Source of the DNA: Streptomyces sp. 7-21
GTDB lineage: Bacteria > Actinomycetota > Actinomycetes > Streptomycetales > Streptomycetaceae
Assembly: GCF_016741785.1 (NCBI RefSeq)
Contig: NZ_JAERRL010000004.1
Span: forward strand, 349,902-413,901
Direction of reading: 5' to 3'
Length of the DNA stretch: 64,000 nt
The notes beneath the pieces are model-generated. The model saw only the letters and a program-made list of their open reading frames with translations, was not told where the DNA came from and made no database searches. This document shows, in pieces, positions 58,933-64,000 of this stretch; the stretch's first letter is position 1, and every line of letters begins with the position of its first letter. The translations under genes and the position numbers were made by a program.

Positions 58933-60123
58933 GTGAGCGTCCACACACTGACCCTCAGCCAGTCCGCCCGTGACCGCGGGGCGTGGCGCCGGCTCACCGC
59001 GCGCGACTCCCTGGTGCGCCGGGTGGACTGGCTGCTGCTGCTGGTTGCCCTGGCGCTGTCCGTCCTGGGCTGCCTGCTGGTGTGGTCGGCCACCCGCAAC
59101 CGCACCGACATCAACAACGGCGACCCCCAGTACTTCCTGGTCCGCCAGCTCATCAACCTCGCCATCGGCCTGGCGCTGGCGGCCGGCGTGATGTGGCTGG
59201 GGCACGACCGGCTGCGCAGCGCCGTGCCGCTGGTGTACGCCGCCTCCGTCGCCGGGATACTGCTGATCTTCACCCCGCTCGGCACGGTCATCAACGGCCA
59301 GCGCGCCTGGCTGGCGATCGGCGGCTACACCATCCAGCCGGCCGAGTTCGCCAAGGTCGCGGTCATCCTGGGCATGGCGATGATCCTCGCCGCCCAGGTC
59401 GACGCGGGCGACCGTGAGCACCCCGGCAGCCGCGCCATACTCCAGGCGCTGGCGCTGGCGTTCGTGCCGCTGGGCATCGTGGTCATCGACGACATGGGCA
59501 TGGCCATGGTGATGAGTGTCATCATCATCGGCGTGCTGCTCGCCTCGGGCGCCGACCTGCGGTGGTCGATCGGGCTGATCCTGGCCGGGGTGGCCGCGGC
59601 GGTGCTGGTGTGGGCGCTCGGCATCCTCGACCAGTACCAGCTCGACCGCTTCGGGGCGTTCGTCAACCCCGACCTCGACCCGGCGGGCGCGGGGTACAAC
59701 ACCAGCCAGGCGCAGATCGCGATCGGCTCCGGCGGGCTGTTCGGCACCGGGCTGTTCCAGGGCACCCAGACGACCGGGCAGTTCGTGCCCGAGCAGCAGA
59801 CCGACTTCATCTTCACCGTCGCGGGCGAGGAGCTGGGGTTCGTCGGCGCCGGCGGGATAATCGTGCTGGTCGGAGTGCTGTTGTGGCGGGCGCTGCGCAT
59901 CGCGCGCGGCGCCAGCGATCTGTACAGCACGATCATCGCCGCCGGCGTCGTCGCCTGGTTCGCGTTCCAGAGCTTCGAGAACATCGGCATGGCGCTCGGC
60001 ATCATGCCGGTGGCGGGGGTGCCGCTGCCGTTCCTGTCGTACGGCGGCACATCGATGTTCGCGGCCTGGATCGCCATAGGGCTGCTGCAGTCGGTGCGGA
60101 TGAAGCGGCCCCTGTCCGCGTAA
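58933..60123 (+). CDS. rodA: RodA-type SEDS glycosyltransferase
   Basis: A 396-residue membrane polymerase with ten helices that builds glycan strands together with its cognate PBP2. SEDS features include INGQRAWLAIGGYTIQPAEFAKVAV, seen here by its ends INGQRAWLAIGG and QPAEFAKVAV, the extracellular loop QAQIAIGSGGLFGTGLFQGTQ in outline, FVPEQQTDFIFTV, and the closing GGTSMFAAWIAIGLLQSV. GTG at 58933. Probably the last gene of the mre operon, since an 82-bp gap with its own promoter-like sequence precedes the radical SAM gene. Confidence 0.95.
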   Translation: MSVHTLTLSQSARDRGAWRRLTARDSLVRRVDWLLLLVALALSVLGCLLVWSATRNRTDINNGDPQYFLVRQLINLAIGLALAAGVMWLGHDRLRSAVPLVYAASVAGILLIFTPLGTVINGQRAWLAIGGYTIQPAEFAKVAVILGMAMILAAQVDAGDREHPGSRAILQALALAFVPLGIVVIDDMGMAMVMSVIIIGVLLASGADLRWSIGLILAGVAAAVLVWALGILDQYQLDRFGAFVNPDLDPAGAGYNTSQAQIAIGSGGLFGTGLFQGTQTTGQFVPEQQTDFIFTVAGEELGFVGAGGIIVLVGVLLWRALRIARGASDLYSTIIAAGVVAWFAFQSFENIGMALGIMPVAGVPLPFLSYGGTSMFAAWIAIGLLQSVRMKRPLSA

Positions 60124-60205
60124 CGGGTGGGCCAGTGAGGCAGTAGGCTGGGGACTCTTACGCCTTTCGCACCACACAGCCCCGGAAAGATCACGAGAGA
60201 TCAAG

Positions 60206-62143
60206 ATGCCTGTCGAATCGGTCTTCCCGCGCCTCGAACCGCTGCTGGCGCACGTCCAGAAGCCGATCCAGTACGTCGGCGGCGAGCTGAACTCCACGGT
60301 CAAGGACTGGGACGCCTGCGATGTCCGCTGGGCGCTGATGTACCCGGACGCCTACGAGGTCGGCCTGCCGAACCAGGGCGTCATGATCCTCTACGAGGTG
60401 CTCAACGAACGCGAGGGCGTGCTGGCCGAGCGCACCTACAGCGTCTGGCCGGACCTGGAGAAGCTGATGCGGGGGCACGGCGTCCCGCAGTTCACCGTGG
60501 ACGCGCACCGCCCGGTCGGCGCGTTCGACGTGCTCGGCGTCTCGTTCGCCACCGAGCTGGGCTACACGAACCTCCTCGCCGCGCTCGACCTGTCCGGCAT
60601 CCCGCTGCTGGCCAGCGACCGCACCGACGAGCACCCGCTGGTCATGGCGGGCGGGCACGCGGCCTTCAACCCAGAGCCCATCGCTGACTTCATCGACTGC
60701 GCCGTCATCGGCGACGGGGAGCAGGCGGTGCTGGAGATCACCGAGCTGATCCGGGCGTGGAAGCGCGAGGGGCGGCCCGGCGGCCGCGAGGAGCTGCTGC
60801 TGCGGCTGGCGAAGACCGGCGGCGTGTACGTGCCAGGCTTCTACGACGTGGAGTACCTGCCGGACGGCCGGATCGCCCGCGTGGTGCCCAACCGGTCGGG
60901 CGTGCCGTGGCGGGTGGCCAAGCACACCGTCATGGACCTCGACGAGTGGCCGTACCCGAAGAAGCCGCTGGTGCCGCTGGCCGAGTCCGTGCACGAGCGG
61001 ATGTCCGTGGAGATCTTCCGCGGCTGCACGCGCGGGTGCCGCTTCTGCCAGGCCGGCATGATCACCCGCCCGGTCAGGGAACGGTCGATCACCGGCATCG
61101 GCGAGATGGTCGAGCGAGGGCTGCGCGCCACCGGCTTCGAGGAGGTGGGCCTGCTGTCGCTCTCCTCGGCCGACCACAGCGAGATCGGCGACATCGCCAA
61201 GGGCCTGGCCGACCGGTACGAGAACGAGAAGGTCGGGCTGTCGCTGCCGTCGACCCGCGTGGACGCGTTCAACATCGACCTGGCCAACGAGCTGACCCGC
61301 AACGGGCGCCGCTCCGGCCTGACGTTCGCTCCCGAGGGCGGCAGCGAGCGCATCCGCAAGGTGATCAACAAGATGGTCACCGAGGAGGACCTGATCCGCA
61401 CCGTGGCCACCGCCTACGGCAACGGCTGGCGCCAGGTGAAGCTGTACTTCATGTGCGGCCTGCCCACGGAGACCGACGAGGACGTCCTCCAGATCGCCGA
61501 CATGGCCTCCAAGGTCATCGCCAAGGGCCGCGAGGTCTCCGGGTCCAACGACATCCGCTGCACCGTCTCCATCGGCGGCTTCGTGCCCAAGCCGCACACC
61601 CCGTTCCAGTGGGCGCCGCAGCTGTCCGCCGAGGAGACCGACGCCCGGCTCGCCAAGCTGCGGGACAAGATCAGGGCCGACAAGCGCTACGGCCGTTCCA
61701 TCGGCTTCCGCTACCACGACGGCAAGCCCGGCATCGTCGAGGGCCTGCTCTCGCGGGGCGACCGCAGGGTCGGCGACGTGATCCGCGCCGTTTACGAGGA
61801 CGGCGGCCGCTTCGACGGCTGGCGCGAGTATTTCTCCTACGAGCAGTGGATGGCCTGTGCCGAGCGCGCGCTGGCGCCCTACGGCGTGGACGTCGACTGG
61901 TACACCACGCGCGAGCGGACCTACGAGGAGGTCCTGCCGTGGGACCACATCGACTCGGGGCTCGACAAGGACTGGCTCTGGGAGGACTGGCAGGACGCTC
62001 TCGACGAGACCGAGGTCGAGGACTGCCGCTGGAACCCGTGCTTCGACTGCGGCGTCTGCCCGCAGATGGACACGTCCATCCAGATCGGGCCGACGGGCAG
62101 GAAGCTGCTGCCCCTGAGCGTGGTCAGGGAAGAGGCCGGATGA
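60206..62143 (+). CDS. B12-binding/radical SAM protein (TIGR03960 type)
   Basis: A 645-residue iron-sulphur protein. The N-terminal part has the cobalamin-binding-like fold (VGLPNQGVMILYEVLNE, then FDVLGVSFATELGYTN). The radical SAM domain binds a 4Fe-4S cluster through Cys274, Cys278 and Cys281 (RGCTRGCRFCQAG), followed by LTFAPEGGSERIRKVINK. Cysteines near the C-terminus (CFDCGVCPQ) may hold a second cluster. The substrate is unknown; its partner family (TIGR03936) is encoded 640 bp downstream and is fused to it in some bacteria. ATG at 60206. Confidence 0.92.
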   Translation: MPVESVFPRLEPLLAHVQKPIQYVGGELNSTVKDWDACDVRWALMYPDAYEVGLPNQGVMILYEVLNEREGVLAERTYSVWPDLEKLMRGHGVPQFTVDAHRPVGAFDVLGVSFATELGYTNLLAALDLSGIPLLASDRTDEHPLVMAGGHAAFNPEPIADFIDCAVIGDGEQAVLEITELIRAWKREGRPGGREELLLRLAKTGGVYVPGFYDVEYLPDGRIARVVPNRSGVPWRVAKHTVMDLDEWPYPKKPLVPLAESVHERMSVEIFRGCTRGCRFCQAGMITRPVRERSITGIGEMVERGLRATGFEEVGLLSLSSADHSEIGDIAKGLADRYENEKVGLSLPSTRVDAFNIDLANELTRNGRRSGLTFAPEGGSERIRKVINKMVTEEDLIRTVATAYGNGWRQVKLYFMCGLPTETDEDVLQIADMASKVIAKGREVSGSNDIRCTVSIGGFVPKPHTPFQWAPQLSAEETDARLAKLRDKIRADKRYGRSIGFRYHDGKPGIVEGLLSRGDRRVGDVIRAVYEDGGRFDGWREYFSYEQWMACAERALAPYGVDVDWYTTRERTYEEVLPWDHIDSGLDKDWLWEDWQDALDETEVEDCRWNPCFDCGVCPQMDTSIQIGPTGRKLLPLSVVREEAG

Positions 62144-62709
62144 GCGGGCCAGGCGGCGGCGCGGCGCCTCAGCTCGTCGCGCCCACGGCCGCGGTCCACG
62201 GCTCGTTCCTGGAGGCCATCGCGGAGTTCCGTGCGGAGGACCGCGGCCAGCCCGGGGACGAGTCGATGCTCGGCCGTGCCATCCGCAGCTTCGGCGCGCA
62301 CTGGCACGAGCCCGCCGGGTTCGCCGCGTACCTTGCGCACCTGGCGGCCGACGCCCGCGAGGAGACTCCGCGCCCGGCCGGGTTCGTGCCGTCGACCGAG
62401 CTGTGGTGGGTCAGCGGGGACACGTTCCTGGGGCGGCTGTCGATCCGCCACCGCCTCACGCCCCGGCTGCTGGAGTGGGGCGGGCTCATCGGGTACGACG
62501 TGCGGCCCTCCGCCCGCCGCCGGGGCCACGCCACGGCCATGCTGCGCGCCGCTCTGCCGCACGCCCGCGCCCTGGGCCTGGACCGGGTCCTGCTCACCTG
62601 CGACGACACCAACATCGCCTCGCGCCGGGTGATCGAGAAGTGCGGCGGCGTCTTCGAGGACCAGCGCGGAGAACGGCTCCGCTTCTGGATTGACACCGCT
62701 GCCGCGTAA
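62140..62709 (+). CDS. GNAT-family acetyltransferase
   Basis: A 189-residue acetyltransferase. IGYDVRPSARRRGHATAML is the acetyl-CoA loop (R-x-x-G-x-A), followed by VLLTCDDTNIASRRVIEKCGG. The ATG at 62140 overlaps the radical SAM stop (ATGA), so it is translationally coupled to it. Acceptor unknown. It lies between the two radical-SAM-associated genes, which suggests a shared role or at least shared dosage. Confidence 0.9.
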   Translation: MSGPGGGAAPQLVAPTAAVHGSFLEAIAEFRAEDRGQPGDESMLGRAIRSFGAHWHEPAGFAAYLAHLAADAREETPRPAGFVPSTELWWVSGDTFLGRLSIRHRLTPRLLEWGGLIGYDVRPSARRRGHATAMLRAALPHARALGLDRVLLTCDDTNIASRRVIEKCGGVFEDQRGERLRFWIDTAAA

Positions 62710-62782
62710 CCTGGACGGAGGCAACGGCCCGCTATGCCGGGCTCCTGCGAGTATTCAGGCACACAGAAGGACGGAAAAGACA

Positions 62783-63574
62783 CTGGGCAAGCGACAGCCG
62801 GCAGGACCACCACCCGCACCCGTGGCGCAGCGTGTCCGGCTGCGGTACGCGAAGCGGGGTCGCCTGCGGTTCACGAGCCACCGCGATTTCCAGCGCGCTT
62901 TCGAAAGGGCGCTGCGACGAGCCGCCGTGCCCATGGCGTACTCGGCCGGCTTCACTCCGCACCCCCGCGTCTCCTACGCGAACGCCGCACCGACGGGGAC
63001 CGCCAGTGAGGCCGAGTACCTGGAGATCGCCCTGAGCGAGCGCCGGGACCCCGAGGAGCTCAGAGCCAGGCTCGACGAGTCACTCCCCGCCGGGCTGGAC
63101 ATCACCGACGCTGTCGAGGCCCGCGTGTCCGACTTCGCCGACCGCCTCGCCGCTTCCGTGTGGGAGCTGCGGCTGGACGGCGTCGAGCCGGACGAGGCGG
63201 CGCTGGCGGTGAAGGCGTTCCTCGCGGCGGACACGGTGGAGGTGAGCCGCCAGACGAAGAAGGGCGTGCGCACCTTCGACGCGCGGGCGGCGGTGGTGGC
63301 CCTGGAGAGCCGGGCTGGCGGGTCCGATGGGCCCGCGCCGCGCCCCTGTGCGATACTGCGCCTGGTAGTACGGCATCTCACACCTGCCGTACGACCCGAC
63401 GACGTCCTGTCCGGTCTCCGCGCAACGGCCGACCTGGCGCCGCCGGTCCCCGCAGCGGTGACCAGGCTGGCGCAGGGGCCGCTCGATGAGGAGACCGGCA
63501 CGGTGACCGATCCGTTCGCGCCCGACCGCGACGCTGCCCAGCGGACCGCGGCGGTGCCGGAGATCGCCGGATAG
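62783..63574 (+). CDS. TIGR03936-type protein, partner of the radical SAM protein; probable CTG start
   Basis: A ~263-residue protein of the DUF2344/TIGR03936 family. Conserved start-proximal segments are RVRLRYAKRGRLRFTSHRDF, then PMAYSAGFTPHPRVSYANA and SEAEYLEIALSE. It occurs with, or fused to, TIGR03960 radical SAM proteins; the reaction is unknown. Family N-termini as I recall them begin GKRQP, and the codon before GKRQP here is CTG at 62783, with GGACGGAAAAG upstream. The ATG at 62690 (inside the GNAT gene) and GTG at 62822 are alternatives. An Arg/Ala-rich linker and the C-terminal ~100 residues are variable. Confidence 0.85.
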   Translation: MGKRQPAGPPPAPVAQRVRLRYAKRGRLRFTSHRDFQRAFERALRRAAVPMAYSAGFTPHPRVSYANAAPTGTASEAEYLEIALSERRDPEELRARLDESLPAGLDITDAVEARVSDFADRLAASVWELRLDGVEPDEAALAVKAFLAADTVEVSRQTKKGVRTFDARAAVVALESRAGGSDGPAPRPCAILRLVVRHLTPAVRPDDVLSGLRATADLAPPVPAAVTRLAQGPLDEETGTVTDPFAPDRDAAQRTAAVPEIAG

Positions 63575-63710
63575 CGACGCCGTTGCTGCGCCGCCGAACC
63601 GCCAGGTGCCAGGGAGCCACTCGGGTCCGGCTGTTCCGGCAGGCGCACCGGCCAGATGACTTTCGCCGTAGCCGGATCCCGACGGTCCGGAACCGGTGAG
63701 CGATACGACA

Positions 63711-63760
63711 GCTCCCGAGCGGCGCCCGCCGCCACAGGCTAAGGCGCGGCGCCCGGGAGC
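63711..63760 (+). promoter_or_regulatory. Large hairpin in the leader of the last gene
   Basis: GCTCCCG pairs with CGGGAGC, then GGCGCC with GGCGCC and CGCC with GGCG, with a 3-base bulge on the left arm. It ends 20 bases before the ATG at 63781 and has no T-run, so a leader structure is more likely than a terminator. Confidence 0.5.
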
Positions 63761-63780
63761 GTGACGGGAGAACCGCCCGC

Positions 63781-64000
63781 ATGCACGAGCCCAACGAGTC
63801 CGCGGGAGCGGACGGCGCGGAACGCGTCGAGAACAGCACCAGCACATCGCCAACCAGCGAGACCACACCCGCCGGCGCGGCCGGTGACGAGGCCACGGCC
63901 TCCCGCCCGGCGCGGACCCGGCGCCGGGTCACGCGCGCCAGCGGGACGACCACTGCCGGGAGCGCGGAAGGCACGGAGAGTGCCCCGGACACGCAGAGCA
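63781..64000 (+). CDS. Start of a gene that is probably ribonuclease E/G, cut by the window end
   Basis: The frame opens at ATG 63781 with GGGAG 11 bases upstream and stays open to the end, giving 73 residues. They are Ser/Thr/Ala/Glu-rich with a basic patch (RPARTRRRVTRAS), disordered and without a domain. Streptomyces RNase E/G proteins begin with such a long low-complexity region, and rne follows the TIGR03960/TIGR03936 pair in related genomes as I remember them. The identity therefore rests on context only. Confidence 0.55.
   Translation, partial: MHEPNESAGADGAERVENSTSTSPTSETTPAGAAGDEATASRPARTRRRVTRASGTTTAGSAEGTESAPDTQS

Overview
The window is chromosomal DNA from a high-GC actinomycete, almost certainly Streptomyces or a close relative. 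Third codon positions are overwhelmingly G/C. Paired XRE-DUF5753 and DUF397 genes, mycothiol-era redox genes, ClpP1/ClpP2, a long PBP2-RodA-MreBCD cluster, and promoters matching the SigR and SigE consensus all fit that group. The order tig-clpP1-clpP2-clpX ... valS-folC-DUF4233-ndk-mreB-mreC-mreD-pbp2-rodA-radical SAM-rne is, as far as I recall, the order of the S. coelicolor chromosome core. I see no prophage, insertion sequence, integrase, CRISPR array or rRNA.

Layout. 1-5.5 kb: end of an EttA-type ABC-F ATPase, a thioesterase, an unknown protein, a covalent-flavin amine oxidase, a tiny 45-aa ORF with palindromes upstream, an XRE/DUF397 pair and a group II truncated globin. 5.4-6.6 kb: a membrane acyltransferase that overlaps the globin gene tail to tail. 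6.7-19.2 kb: one tightly packed minus-strand signalling operon. In transcription order it holds a GlnX-like four-helix membrane sensor, a GlnH-like binding protein, a helical unknown, PknG kinase, a PP2C phosphatase, a VWA protein, an FHA protein and a DrrAB-type ABC exporter. 19.4-21.8 kb: GNAT, MscS channel, HNH nuclease. 22-24.4 kb: a repeat-bearing small protein translationally coupled to a MalQ homologue. That homologue carries three TTA codons and appears to lack catalytic aspartates; a small membrane protein follows. 24.5-34.5 kb: two PepN aminopeptidases flanking a large secreted subtilase and a DUF559-like protein. 34.6-40.3 kb: a mycothiol-linked DsbA-family protein behind a SigR-type promoter, BioY, RpiB, a Nei/Fpg glycosylase, a membrane SpoIIE-type phosphatase and an M23 peptidase. 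40.3-42.6 kb: a second acyltransferase, a small membrane protein, tRNA-Gly and tRNA-Pro. 42.7-47.1 kb: trigger factor and the Clp protease set with a ClgR-type box. 47.2-64 kb: a Pro/Asn-rich membrane protein, valS, folC, ndk, the mre/pbp2/rodA elongation cluster behind a SigE-type promoter, two radical-SAM-associated genes with a GNAT between them, and the start of a gene that is probably rne.

How the parts work together. In the 6.7-19.2 kb operon, a periplasmic amino-acid binding protein and its membrane partner feed PknG (known logic from mycobacteria and corynebacteria). Here the kinase is co-transcribed with an opposing PP2C phosphatase, a VWA scaffold and a phosphothreonine-binding FHA protein. 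PknG, PP2C and the FHA protein each carry two zinc ribbons, which suggests shared docking. The MalQ homologue is the only gene in which I found in-frame TTA codons, so it is the one gene here that should depend on the developmental tRNA BldA.

Method limits: everything is from reading the sequence by eye. Family assignments rest on remembered motifs, and no search or alignment was run.
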